The notes under the pieces were generated by a model, which did not search any database, was not told where the DNA came from, and was given only the letters and a program-made list of their open reading frames with translations. A stretch of DNA of 64,000 nt from Endotrypanum monterogeii (Eukaryota; Euglenozoa; Kinetoplastea; Trypanosomatida; Trypanosomatidae). The position numbers and the translations under genes are program-made. Of the stretch, positions 30,664 through 41,800 are shown piece after piece (positions within the stretch are counted from its first letter, which is position 1; each line of letters opens with the position of its first letter). The stretch covers positions 783,992 through 847,991 of the forward strand of contig CM007347.1 in the NCBI GenBank assembly GCA_000333855.2, read 5' to 3'.

Positions 30664-31693
30664 GAGGAGCACTCAATTCGATGGGGTCACTGCTGCTGTT
30701 AGCGATGTGCAGGTGAATCAGACGAAACACGTGTGAGCTGCGAATCGACTGCGCACACAATAAGAAAAAAGGGAAGAAATGAAACATGCCCATATGTACG
30801 TACAATTACGTGCACGTAAGCGGGGGGGGGGATGTAGGGAAAAAAACAAAAAGGAGCGAGAGAAGAGAGAAAAGGAGGGGGCGAATGAGTAGAAAAAGAG
30901 ACAGCATCGGATGTTCTGGTGGCGTTGATAGCCCATAAACCAAAATACCATGTGTATGCGATGCTCAAACCTTCATCGGATGGGTGATGACTTCGCGGAG
31001 TTGGCACATCAAAGAGGGGAGTAGATCCCAATACGATAGCATCGGCATCGAAACTAGATGCAAGGGATAAAATCGAGCGAGAAGTATGTCTTTTGTCTAC
31101 CCTCCCCCCCCTGTCTCCCTCCCTTCCGAAGTCACCGTTGACTCTGCTGCATGAGAAAAAAAAGGGGAGGGGCATATGCGTGCACATAGGCACCAACTGT
31201 ACAGGTATGGTGAAAGGAATTAAGTGCAATATACGCAAGGGAAGAATAAAAGCAAGATTGATATTTTATGAAGGGGGAGGTAAACATCTGATTTACGAGA
31301 CTTCGTCGGAGACAAGGGGGAGGAGGAGGGAGGGAACGGAGGAATACATGACAGAAATCTTTCCCAGTTGGTGGAAAAAGGAGAGAGAAAGCGTTCATGA
31401 AACAGTGGCATACGCCCAGGCTATACATCGGAATGATTCACACATACTACCCTCCCCTCACTGCCTCCCTTCCGCCCCCCCCCAGAGGATTCGCGAGTCC
31501 AGCTTGTTTAAATACTGAACAGGAGTAGTTAAGAGGAGACTATACACGGTGGGGAGACACATCAACAAGTAAAGCTGCGAAAGAATGATGGAATGTCAGG
31601 GAGATGATGGGTGGAGCAACCTCACAGCTACCATCTGTGAAAAGACTGCATACCCTCCCTCCCCCCCCCAAACTACGAGTAATTCCGTCATGC

Positions 31694-31695
<2 letters not shown>

Positions 31696-31733
<38 letters not shown>
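31696..31733. repeat. (TG)n microsatellite
   Basis: A TG run of about 38 bases in the 3' flank of the 270-aa gene. Confidence 0.85.
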
Positions 31734-31736
<3 letters not shown>

Positions 31737-31812
31737 AGGGGAGAGAGGAGCCCCACCCTTCCTCTCTCCTCCCTCGCCCCCACTCCTCACTCACCCACTC
31801 GCTCTTCCCCCT

Positions 31813-32625
31813 CTATTCCTCTCTCTCCGAAAAAAAAACAGAGGACGAGCGAGATTTCCACGAGAGGATATTATATTCGGTGGAATTTATCTTTTTCTCG
31901 AGGAGCCGCTGACGCGCGTAGTAGCGGTCTCGGTTTTCCGTGTCAGAGCGACGTACTTTCTCCTTGGCCTCGCGCGTGTAGCACTGATGCGTGATGGGAT
32001 CACGATCGTCCTGTTCACGATTGCTTCTACCTGTACCTACGGCATCAAAAAGTCGCCTCTGTTGTGACTCGAAGGCGGCGTCGCGAGAAGCCTGCAACTG
32101 CGCCTCCCGAGCAGCAGCCCGCTCACGACGAGACCGCTGGAAGCCAGCTCGTCTTTCGAGCTCCCTAATGCGCTCCTGGCGGAGGGCATCGTCGGCGGTC
32201 ACGTTCGGATCAAGCCGCTGCGCGTCCGCTAAGAAGGCAGCGCCGCCCCGTCCGCTGACTCGGCGCACGCGCGGGTTGTCGTAATGCTGTGGCATAAGCT
32301 GTAACAGTGATGCATCCACCCGTCCAGGAGTGACAGTGGGGTGCACTGTGGCAAGGGTAGATGGTGTAGACGGCAATGTTCTCTCGATGACGCTTGACCT
32401 GATCGTGGAGACTGGTGATAGAGACTCAGGCGAGCGTGACGACGAGAGTGCAGAGCTGCCAGCGCCAGGCTGTGGCAGCGTGACGTTCGACGCGGCGCAT
32501 GGCGGAAGAGGAATGATCGGATGTTGATAGCCAGGGGGGTGCTGCAGTATCTCCGCTTGGTGCTTCCGGACACCGCGGTATGGAATGGGCTTTAGATGGA
32601 AGGGTATCTCCGTACCGAATATCAT
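31813..32625 (-). CDS. Hypothetical basic helical protein, 270 aa
   Basis: I do not recognise this protein. The frame begins four codons higher with TTG, so I use the first ATG (32623-32625). The N-terminal 35 residues look ordered (MIFGTEIPFHLKPIPYRGV, then HPPGYQHPIIP). Residues 40-110 are Ser/Thr/Pro-rich. Residues 145-210 form a probable single long helix rich in Arg, Ala, Glu and Gln. A compact motif follows (DPITHQCYTREAKEKVRR, then DRYYARQRLLEKKINSTEYNILS), the most family-like part of the chain. The last 15 residues are Ser-rich. There is no membrane span or targeting signal. Short Pro/Tyr motifs combined with a long helix resemble axonemal microtubule-associated proteins and several neighbours are flagellar, but this is only a suggestion. 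Confidence 0.8.
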   Translation of the reverse strand: MIFGTEIPFHLKPIPYRGVRKHQAEILQHPPGYQHPIIPLPPCAASNVTLPQPGAGSSALSSSRSPESLSPVSTIRSSVIERTLPSTPSTLATVHPTVTPGRVDASLLQLMPQHYDNPRVRRVSGRGGAAFLADAQRLDPNVTADDALRQERIRELERRAGFQRSRRERAAAREAQLQASRDAAFESQQRRLFDAVGTGRSNREQDDRDPITHQCYTREAKEKVRRSDTENRDRYYARQRLLEKKINSTEYNILSWKSRSSSVFFSEREE

Positions 32626-32983
32626 GTTGTTCGGCAACCTCGCACTGCGCTCTGTCTGTGCGTGATAAGATAGGGAGAAAGCGCCGGAAGTAGAGAGAGG
32701 GGGGGGGAAGTGAGTGAGGTAGGCAATGAGGAGTCACACGAAAGTGGGTGTGCTCTGGCACAGTTGAAGATATTGTGTGGAGGTAAGAGGGTTTGGAAGT
32801 CATACGTTGGAATGAGAAGGATTGCGGTCGTGTCGCCATCTGCAGAAACATACGAATAAGATACCGGCCAACTCAACGAAAGGGAAAGAAGGGAGCAGTG
32901 GTCCCACTACATAAAGGATCCCTCTGTGTGTCGAGCACTGGAGAAAATTTTATGGCATTTTGTGCTGTTTTTTTTCGCTGCCA

Positions 32984-33025
<42 letters not shown>

Positions 33026-34580
33026 TCCTTAGAGCATGAAATGATGTCGCCGTTACAGGTAGGGAGGGCTTTGTATACGAGGGAGCGATTGAGAGACGTG
33101 AATGAAGCGGCATGGTCCCACAACCACTCCTACACATCTTCGGCATGACACCAGACTACCGGTTCCCTTACATCCCCCTTCCTTTTTTTGGGGGGGGGAG
33201 GGGGAGGGGGGTGGCTCGCGCATATGTCTTCTGGAAAGGTTCCCCTGTGAAACCGAGAGGACGTTGCAATTATGCTACTCTTCTGTTTTTTGCCCTCCCC
33301 CCTTGTATCCTTGCACGAATCAGGACATAATTCTGACCGATAACGGGCATCATCAACGTTGGTGCGCATAGAGGACGCACACGGAATCCTAACCTAACGT
33401 CATACACACGCACACACAAAACATAAGCACAGAGTCTTCTCCTCGAAAAACACGCACAAGGTGAAAGATAGAAAAATAAATTTAAGAGGATCACCTGACC
33501 AAAAAAAAGAGCGACAAAAGCATCGACCGCCAAGAAACATACATATATATATATAAAGCACCGTGCACAGGCAGGCCAACACAGCAAAGGCAACAGAAAA
33601 AAAAACGAGCCACAAAAAAAAGGGGGGGAGGGGAGATGGATGAGTGAGGCTCTACGAACACATTAACACACACTTAAATCTGACACACAAAAAGTTGAAG
33701 AGATACAGAGGAAAATAGGCGGGCTGCGTCGATGCAGGGTAACCGTGGGACGAGTGGTGGAGAGAGAAGACGAGACAAGAAACATCAGATGCACGAGGTG
33801 AATGGTGGTCGGAGATACCCGTGGATGGGGCTCGAGAATCGAGAAAGGGTATAGAGAGAGACAGAGCGAGAGAGCGAGCGGAAAAAAAAAAGAGGGGACC
33901 AGAAGGAATGAATGAATGAATGAGAGTCGAGGAGGCGAAGACGGAGGATCGCCCGCAGACACATACTCACGCGCAGAGATCTTTCGAGGGCCGAGTCATG
34001 GACCTTGAGAATCCCTAAGGAAACAGTGCAACGTGGTGGCACACAAAGAGGGGGGAGGGATGATCAAGTTCTATCCAACGTGACGCCTCCCCCCCCTTTT
34101 CCCAGATTTACCTCATAGTTCTCCCTCACCCCCCGCCCCCCTCTTTGTGTGCCTGCGCGAGGGAGGAGGGGGGACCAGAAGCACTCTCTCGAGCGGTTCA
34201 GGAACAAGAAACGGGTTGAGAAAGAAAAAAACAAATGCAACTTGTCACCCCCAGCCACTGTGACAAGACGCTCTGCGCACCTCAGACCGGCACGGAGAGG
34301 TGGTACAGGAGGAGAGGGGGGCAGAGGGCAGGGAAGGGAGAGGACACGAAATGTCGATAGCAGGACGCCCCGCTAGGGGGTAGAAACATCTCTGTTCACA
34401 CATGCACACGCTCACATAGCGATGAGGGAAGCGTTCGAAGGGGGGAGGGGGTGGGCAAGCGATCCGGTGTGTTGTTGAAGAGACCCAAGAAAAAAAAAAG
34501 GGTGCAAGACGAGTGAAGACGACCCGGCGTGGGGGAGAGAGGAGGGGGGGGGAAGTTGGACAGCGATCCCCCCCCACCCC
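32626..34580. other. Spacer between CRK9 and the 270-aa gene
   Basis: No gene supported across 1.95 kb. It contains a CA tract at 32987-33022, G runs near 33189-33210, a short TA tract at 33543-33555 and extended polypurine stretches (33840-33900, 34140-34345). Confidence 0.6.
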
Positions 34581-37496
34581 TCACTCGCCCTGGCTTTGGT
34601 TCAAAATAAGCGGAGCTTTTTGCGCGTCTCGCTCTGATTCTTCCTCCTCGAGGTCGTCCAGCTGATCTCGCATGCTACGGCGCGCTTGGAGTTGAATCCG
34701 CTGATCATCCTCCTCATCTGCTTCGACTACCTCCCCGTCGCTCGAGCTGTAGACACAAGCACCGATGGCTCGGGGATATCGACCACCGAGAGAGTCCCCG
34801 ACCGCGGCGCCACTGCTGCCTCCAGGGAACGTAGTGGGTAATGTATTCGCCAACGACGACGGAGCAATCGAAATCTCAGTTGCTAGTTCGGCAGCGGCGA
34901 TGGGCGCACCCGTTCCGCTAGGAATGTCTACCACGTGCTGTAAAGCTGGTGGCACACTCATGGAAGACGGTCGCCCAGTTGAGCTTAGTGTCATCGTTCT
35001 TCCAGTAGGCAATGTTTCCTGCACCTCCAGACTGCCTCGCTGATTCTCAGGGAGAGGCACCACAGAGGAGATGGAAGAACGAGCAGCAGCTGCTGCCTCT
35101 GCTGCATCCAGCCATGGCATTGGCCGCATCAGCTCTGCTGGCTCACATGGAAGCGGTTCTTCCCTGAAAAAAGGATGCTGCAGCACCTCGGCAGCCGATG
35201 GACGACGCCGCGGGTTCCACTGCAGCACCGACGCAAGAAGCTCCACGCCACTCGCGGGCATCAAGGCGCCTTCTGGTGCAACGGGAACATCGCCGTGACT
35301 TACCGTCGGAAGAACAGCGCCACGCTGAAACAAAGCCGCCAGTCGCGAGGTGCGGTTCCAACGCGGCAGCGACTGCATCATTGTCTTGGTCTGCGGCAGG
35401 TGGTACAGCCCAGGGAAAGCCTCCTCTGTTGGTATGCCCAACACCTCACAGACAGCCAGGAGGTGATGACTGTCGGTCGAGGCGTGGAATAGTGGACGGC
35501 GCAGGAAGAGCTCCGCAAAGATGCATCCAGCCGACCAGACATCCATCTTGTGCGAGTAGTCGACAACGCCGAAGTGAAGCTCCGGTGCACGATACATGAG
35601 CGTCACGACGGTAGGGGTTAGTGCCTGGCCTTCCCGGTAGAGACGGCCAAGGCCGAAGTCGCATACCTTCACGTAGCCCTCCTCGCTCAGGAGGATGTTG
35701 GACGTCTTCAGATCTCGATGGAGAACACGACTGTCGTGAAGAAACGCCACAGCTCGAAAAAGTTGGTACACGATTGACTTAGCGCGAGCCACATAATTCA
35801 TCGCTGCCTGTGGATGGGCGTTGCGTGGAGTTATGTGAAAGTATGGCACCTGTGCACTAGTAGGGTAAGATTTATCATGACATGTGCCACCACACAGCTC
35901 CACCGCGGCGTATCGTCGCATGTAATTCCCGAGATCGTAGGGGCAATATTCCATGACGAGGAACACGTCCTTTGCTTTACTGGCAGCCCCAACAGCGGCC
36001 ATCGGACGCGTAGCGGCAGCATCCTGAGCAGCACTCTTTTCACCCGCAGTGTCCACGTGCGTCGCTGAGTGGGCCTTTGCACGGTGTGAGGGCGTCTCGT
36101 CGGTGCTGTCACACCTCGTCTTCTTTGCTGGTTTTTTCTCCGATAAGTCATCTACAGCGGAACGGTGCCGCCGAGTCGGTCGATCAGCATTCGCAGCCCC
36201 GTCCACGTGCTGCACGGGAGATGACGACTCAGAGGGTAACAACGACGATGACGAGGAGGAGGAGGAGGAGGGAGGGGAAGAAGAAGGGGAAATAGAGGTC
36301 GAACGCGATCGAAGTGAAGAGGTCGACCGCCGCGGAACTGGCATGGGGTTCAGTAAAACGAGCTCCAGCGCGCCCATTATGTTGGGATGATGTAAGCGTA
36401 GCAGCAGATCGATCTCCCGCATCAGGTACGGTGGAAGCCCCACCTGAGAGTCCTCCAGCCACATTTTTTTAATGTGTTTCAGTGCATATGTGCGCACGTG
36501 AGCGGGCGGTGACGACTTTGACGAGACAGCGGATTCCAATCGAGATCCGTGGACTTCCGATGGCTGCCGGTGCTTCCTCTCGAAGTCGGTTGTGGCGACA
36601 GCGCGGAAGACAACACCGTATACACCCTGAGAAATGCGACCTACACGGGTGTAGTGGTTGACGTCCCGGCAGATGGGTCGAACAGCGCCGGAAACGTCTA
36701 CGTGAGCCAACGTGCAAGCATTTTTGTACGCCACATCGGAAAACAGGGAAGCAGTAGATGGGCAATCAGATATCATCGACGCACTCGCTGTAGCGGATGT
36801 GCCGTTGGCGGTGAGAGAAGACTTCATGTCTGTGATAGCCTTACTAGAAATCTGCGTGAGCCTTGGGGCCTTCAGCACCTCTCGCATGCATGCAACAGCC
36901 CTCTCCACGACCAGAACTTTGCTGTCCTTGACACCGATACAGCCCCCGGGACCCGAGCTCTCTGTCAAAGCCTTGCTCGCTGCAGGAATGTCATGGGAGC
37001 AGCATCCATTGGCAGCCGTACTACCCACCGCCACCACCTGCTCCTCCGTGGTAGGTGCCACAGCACAAGGAAATCCCCCGGGTGCATGAGTGGCAATGTT
37101 CCAAGCTGGACCGCTCTGACTACCGCGCAGGAGTGCCTGGAGAACAGGTACGATCATGTCGCTGGTGAAGGCCACGCACAGAGGATCCCTCAGGCTGTCA
37201 CGGTACTCCAGCCGCGCTGAGGACGGAGAAGCAAACACGGGTGGCGGTGCCGGCACCGCTGTACCAGTGGGTAATGACGACGACGTGGCAACGCTGACAC
37301 CCCCCCTGGAATCTGTGTCGGCTGCGCTGAGCATGGGGGGGTCTGCTCCTGCTGTACTGGCAGTGGTGGTGATGGCAGCGTTGTTGATCGATGTTGGAGG
37401 AGCTGCCACAGTAGGGGCGATAGCAGCAGCGGCGGCTGCAGCAGCCTTCTCCTGCCGCACCTTCCGCATGCGCTCCAATAGCGAGTTGACCTGCAT
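34581..37496 (-). CDS. CRK9: CRK9-like cyclin-dependent kinase, 971 aa
   Basis: This is a cdc2-related serine/threonine kinase. The frame begins nine codons higher with GTG; I start at the ATG at 37494-37496 (MQVNSLLERMRK). Kinase landmarks are the Gly loop GRISQGVYG (286-294), Lys340 in ALK, the cyclin-binding helix PPYLMRE with Glu361 in place of PSTAIRE, HRDLKTSN (Asp595), DFG (Asp613), and a T-loop with TPTVVTLMYRAPE. About 127 residues of Ser/Arg-rich sequence (383-509) are inserted before the hinge MEYCPYDL, and the N- and C-terminal extensions are long and disordered. Long extensions with insertions inside the catalytic domain, and its place between SmB and MRE11, match CRK9. CRK9 in T. 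brucei works with CYC12 and affects Pol II phosphorylation, spliced-leader cap methylation and trans-splicing. The kinase call is certain; the CRK9 assignment is likely. Confidence 0.9.
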   Translation of the reverse strand: MQVNSLLERMRKVRQEKAAAAAAAAIAPTVAAPPTSINNAAITTTASTAGADPPMLSAADTDSRGGVSVATSSSLPTGTAVPAPPPVFASPSSARLEYRDSLRDPLCVAFTSDMIVPVLQALLRGSQSGPAWNIATHAPGGFPCAVAPTTEEQVVAVGSTAANGCCSHDIPAASKALTESSGPGGCIGVKDSKVLVVERAVACMREVLKAPRLTQISSKAITDMKSSLTANGTSATASASMISDCPSTASLFSDVAYKNACTLAHVDVSGAVRPICRDVNHYTRVGRISQGVYGVVFRAVATTDFERKHRQPSEVHGSRLESAVSSKSSPPAHVRTYALKHIKKMWLEDSQVGLPPYLMREIDLLLRLHHPNIMGALELVLLNPMPVPRRSTSSLRSRSTSISPSSSPPSSSSSSSSSLLPSESSSPVQHVDGAANADRPTRRHRSAVDDLSEKKPAKKTRCDSTDETPSHRAKAHSATHVDTAGEKSAAQDAAATRPMAAVGAASKAKDVFLVMEYCPYDLGNYMRRYAAVELCGGTCHDKSYPTSAQVPYFHITPRNAHPQAAMNYVARAKSIVYQLFRAVAFLHDSRVLHRDLKTSNILLSEEGYVKVCDFGLGRLYREGQALTPTVVTLMYRAPELHFGVVDYSHKMDVWSAGCIFAELFLRRPLFHASTDSHHLLAVCEVLGIPTEEAFPGLYHLPQTKTMMQSLPRWNRTSRLAALFQRGAVLPTVSHGDVPVAPEGALMPASGVELLASVLQWNPRRRPSAAEVLQHPFFREEPLPCEPAELMRPMPWLDAAEAAAAARSSISSVVPLPENQRGSLEVQETLPTGRTMTLSSTGRPSSMSVPPALQHVVDIPSGTGAPIAAAELATEISIAPSSLANTLPTTFPGGSSGAAVGDSLGGRYPRAIGACVYSSSDGEVVEADEEDDQRIQLQARRSMRDQLDDLEEEESERDAQKAPLILNQSQGE

Positions 37497-38323
37497 GGTG
37501 CTGCGCAGAAATTTATGCCTCACGTACCGGTCTATCGGTGTGGTGTTGGCCTGGGCAACCGAAGCCCCTCTTTTTAGTCAATATTCTTCTCGCCTCGTCT
37601 TCTCGGCGGATTCACAGTTCCCGGCGTGCAGTGGCGCGGACTCTAATGCTTCGTAATACGTCGAGAAAAGAAAAAAATAAAAATGGAAACGTAGAAAGGG
37701 AGGGAAGAGGAGGGAGTACACCAGCGAAGCACAGGCGCACTACCGCCCAGAGAAACAAATGCAGAGCAGTTGGGAAGCCGTGGTGGCATAGGGGAGAGAC
37801 ATGAGCTCAAGAAGAAAACAGTAATGAAAGAAACGGCGCAGTAAAGAAGTGAAAAGTTACACAGGTAATGAGCTCCGGTGGAAGAAGGCGAGATATAAGT
37901 ATCCCCGTCTGGACAGAGAAGGAGGGTGGTGCGGAGATATACCCGGCACAGACACATACATATGCTCCGCAAGGCACACAGTTGTGAGCCCTGGATGGGT
38001 AACACAACCTGCTACCTCAAAGCATCTCAAACACCTCGGTTGCTTTTACGCTGCCACCTTTTTGTTGTTGTTTGCTTCGCCTAGATGAATTGGAGGAGGG
38101 GGGGAGGGGCGGGGGGCTACTATGGATCCCCGACCAGTACCAGCCCAACCCGTCATCGCCCATCACCCGCGGCACACATTCGGCACAGTCAAACGGTCAG
38201 TCAGGACTGACCCCAGGAGATGTGTTTGACGCTGTGTTGCAGTTCACCAAGTTGATGTAAGCTTGTTCCTTGATTTAACAGAGACTCGACAGAGTGTGAG
38301 AGTTGGGGGACGAGAATGCCCTG

Positions 38324-38358
<35 letters not shown>

Positions 38359-38848
38359 CCTAAAGTCAAGAAGTCCAAACATCAACCCCCAAGGCTGTCT
38401 GCATCCCACAGCTACTACTGCTTCCACAAAATACACGGGTGAGCAAGCAGTGAAGCTGTGGCGGTACATAGACAACCACACAATAAGACATAGAGGGGAA
38501 ATCTAGAAATAGAAAAAACGAGTGTCTGTATATGTTTATAATTTTTGTTTGTTTGTTTGTACATCGTTGCCGTTCAGAGTTTACAAGGTGATCGTCAGAG
38601 GGACGGTTACAGGTAACAAATGACGGACAAAATAGGACGGGAAAAGCTACTGGACGCGCATTCATAGGCGAGTAGTCCACATGTACACAGGAAGCAAATA
38701 CCTCACACGAGTGTATGCCCCTATGAAGGGAACGTCATCAGCGGCCCAAGTAGGTGATGAAAGCACATAACAGCCAAACTCACACCTGAGAGCACGCACG
38801 CATGAGCATGTGTTTACGTGCACCGCAGCAGCCGCGTTTCCTGTATCC
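37497..38848. other. Spacer upstream of CRK9
   Basis: No gene supported. It has a CA tract at 38325-38355 and G runs near 38098-38118. A plus-strand purine block at about 37663-37715 could serve as the CRK9 splice pyrimidine tract on the transcribed strand. Confidence 0.6.
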
Positions 38849-41800
38849 TCAAAGGGTTACGCGGCGGTGACAATCAAACAGGACATCGGCTAGAGTGGAG
38901 ACCGGATCATTGGGACGCATGCGCACCACATCCGTCATGGCAGGAGTCAAATTTGGTATAATGTACTTCATCAAATATGTCTCCCCCGGCAGTAGCAGCA
39001 TCGACGCGGTGTCGGGACCCCCCTCAACGAGCTTCCCGCGACACAAGGAAGCCGCCTCGCACAGGAGCTGAGAGACGTCCTGACCAAAAGTAGAGGCGAG
39101 CTTCGCATCCAGCTCCGCCGCCGAAGCAGCGCTGGAAGGGCTGTCAACGCTCTCTTTCGGGGCTGCACCGATTGATGGGTCCGGTACGGCGACGAGGCTT
39201 CCCTCCCTCCCCGATGCGGTCTCCGGCATAGGTGTCGTCGCCGTCTCTCTGAGGGGGGCCGGCGCACCACTTGGAGTAGTCAGTACCTCCATCGGCGCAG
39301 TAACCGGAGCTACAGTGATAGACTCTCGATAACCCGGATCGATAAGAGCACATAACTCTTTCGCAAGAGCAACCAGAGATGGGGCCAACGATCGTCCGTG
39401 CCCTTCTACGGCGTCACTGTCGTTGGGGTGTCGGGGATGAGTTGAGAGAGAAGGAACCGGGTGAAAAAGTAGGGGGAGCTGCGGCGCCGAAACGCTGTTC
39501 CAGTATAGCGGTGCGAGCCGCATCAACGCCACCGGTAATTTTGCTGCCATCAACGCCGAGCCACACTCGTCGGCACATGCGTGGTTCTCCGCCCGGCGTT
39601 TTTCTGCTCTCATTATCGCGGCCGTCGCGCACTCGCGTGCCTCTTGTTCTCGATCCGCGCACCAACTCGCCTTGACCTCATCGGTGTTCAGCAAGGGTGC
39701 CGGCATGATGTGCATCTGCGCGGTACGGGTTGTCGTTGGCCCCTCCATGGTGGTTGTGATGGCCTCGGCGCCGTCTGACGAGGCCCCTAAGACTGCTTGA
39801 GCATCACCACCAATGCCTCCTCCTTCGGGATTCACACCAAAGTTGCTGGGGGGGACGATGACTCGCTCGCTGCGTACACCCAACGCGGGAGTTGTTGTAA
39901 TGGCGCTGAGCCACGCCACTAGTGATTTCGTCGGCGGCGCAGTCGCGTTGTGATGCTCCATGTACCATTGCAGCTGTATATCATAAGGAATGGCATGTAA
40001 TGCAGCGTGAAGAGAGGCGAGCGCTGCCTCTGTCGAGACGAGCGCAGCAGCACCGTTCACAGAAGATGCCACACCGTGCGGAGACGTCGATTGGAATTGC
40101 TGGGCCACGGCTACATCAAGCTCCGTCTGCAGAGCATCCATCGTGAAGCGTAAAGCACTTGGGTCGGCATTGATTTCCACAACATGATCTATAAAAAGAG
40201 ACTCATCAACAGGCGCCATCACCGTCTCCGCGTCGTCCACGCTGGCAGCCCATTCCATCGACACGTCGGCTAGATTTCCCTTTGCGACGTCAGTGCCAAC
40301 ACCAGCCGCCCCGCCTCTGGACTCCGGGCCGCGGCTACGGCGATGAGCCGCCTCCAGGGCCACCAACTCCTCCTCCTCAATCTCGGCGAGGTTAGGCAGA
40401 GGGAAGTCTGCGTCAATGGGGGCCGGAACCTCGTTTTCCTCGTCGCCGTCCTCTGGAGCAGCGTGATCGTCAGCCCGAGCAAGAAGAGGTTCCAGAGCAC
40501 GCTGACGGCGAAGCTCACCATCCTCGAGCTCGTTCTCGTTTGCGCGAAAGCATAAAATAGCCTGTGCGAGCGTCTGTGGGAAGTCACTGAGTATGTAGCC
40601 TTGGCATCGGCAATCTGGCTGACGCAGACGCCACCGAAACATGAAAGCGAGCGCACAGTCTAGGTATGCAGAGCCGTCCTCGGAGGGATCAACTGTGAGA
40701 AGGGGGTTTGTGTCGTCGGCTGCCTTGGCAGCTTCGTCGTTGGCGTCGTCGTCCTCCGCGCTCTCCTCGGCGTCGCTGTCTCTCATTTCCCCTGATCCGT
40801 CAGGATCAGGCTCGCTCGTCGCCTCGTTCTCGCCCTCGCTCTCCTCATCACCTTCCTCTCCCTCCTCCTCTTCAGTATTGTCCTCATCGCTGCCATCGCT
40901 CTTGCTGCCACGACCACCGCCTTCGCCATACCCATCGTCGTCGTCGCTGTTCTCACTCTCTGGAGCGGATGGCGGCGGGCGTGGCAGCCGCCCCTCGTCG
41001 GACACCTTGAGAGCCAACACCTTCAGGCCGAGGAGGTACTCGTGACGGAGTGCAGCGATGCACCGCAACTCCTGCTGGTCAACGTCGCGGGCAAAGGCGC
41101 GTCCACGGCGACGGGCAGCGAAACGGGGTGGGGCTGATGAGGGTGTGATCGCTGCGCCACTGGTAGCGGCGAAAGTTGCGGAGGTAGGGGAGAGCAGCTC
41201 CCGGTCATCTTGCATTTCAGCCTGCATTTCTTCATCTCGTGCGTCGAGCTCCTCGAGCCAGTTACCGCCTTCCTCGCCGTCATCTGCCCCCCACTCCTCT
41301 TGTTCCTCATCGATTCCAGCTTCCCCTTCCTCGTCGTTGGCAGCGCCACAGATATATGCCTCGTTGACAACTAGCTTGATGGGTCGAAGAAGTCGCCCAA
41401 GACGGGACTCCGGAGAATCCTCTTCATCATTGTCGCTGTTTCCCTCGCCGTCTTCGTCGCCGGAACCTGTTTTTGTTTTTTTCGGCTGAAGGAAAATGGA
41501 CATCAGCGACGCCTCATCGCTGTCCTCGTCATTCTCGGACTCGGTCTCCTCCGCTGCGACCTCCTCATCGCTGCCATCACTGTCGTCGTCTTCCTCGCGT
41601 TCACGCCCCTCTTCTTGCTCTTGACGTCGCTGCTCCTCCTTCGCCAGACGCTCAGCAATCTTCTCTTGAGCAGCCTTACACACAAGGCGAGATTGAAATC
41701 TGTCGCGACGACGCTGTAGGCGCCGCATAAGAAGACTTCGCAGCGCAGCACGCACGTCCGCCACGTGCGTCTTGTAGTCCAATACAATGCTTTTGCGCGA

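Larger units (their letters stand above)
30400..31812. other. Spacer upstream of the four-span protein gene
   Basis: No gene supported. It holds a TG tract at 30631-30661, another at 31696-31733, and C or G runs near 30822-30831, 31468-31484 and 31660-31670. Polypurine blocks on the plus strand at about 30466-30500 and 30840-30900 are candidate splicing pyrimidine tracts on the transcribed strand. Confidence 0.6.

Noticed and set aside
40641..41489. Long plus-strand frames rich in Ser/Pro opposite the AK7-like gene
   Set aside because: They are mirror frames of the acidic Glu/Asp-coding tracts of the minus-strand gene.
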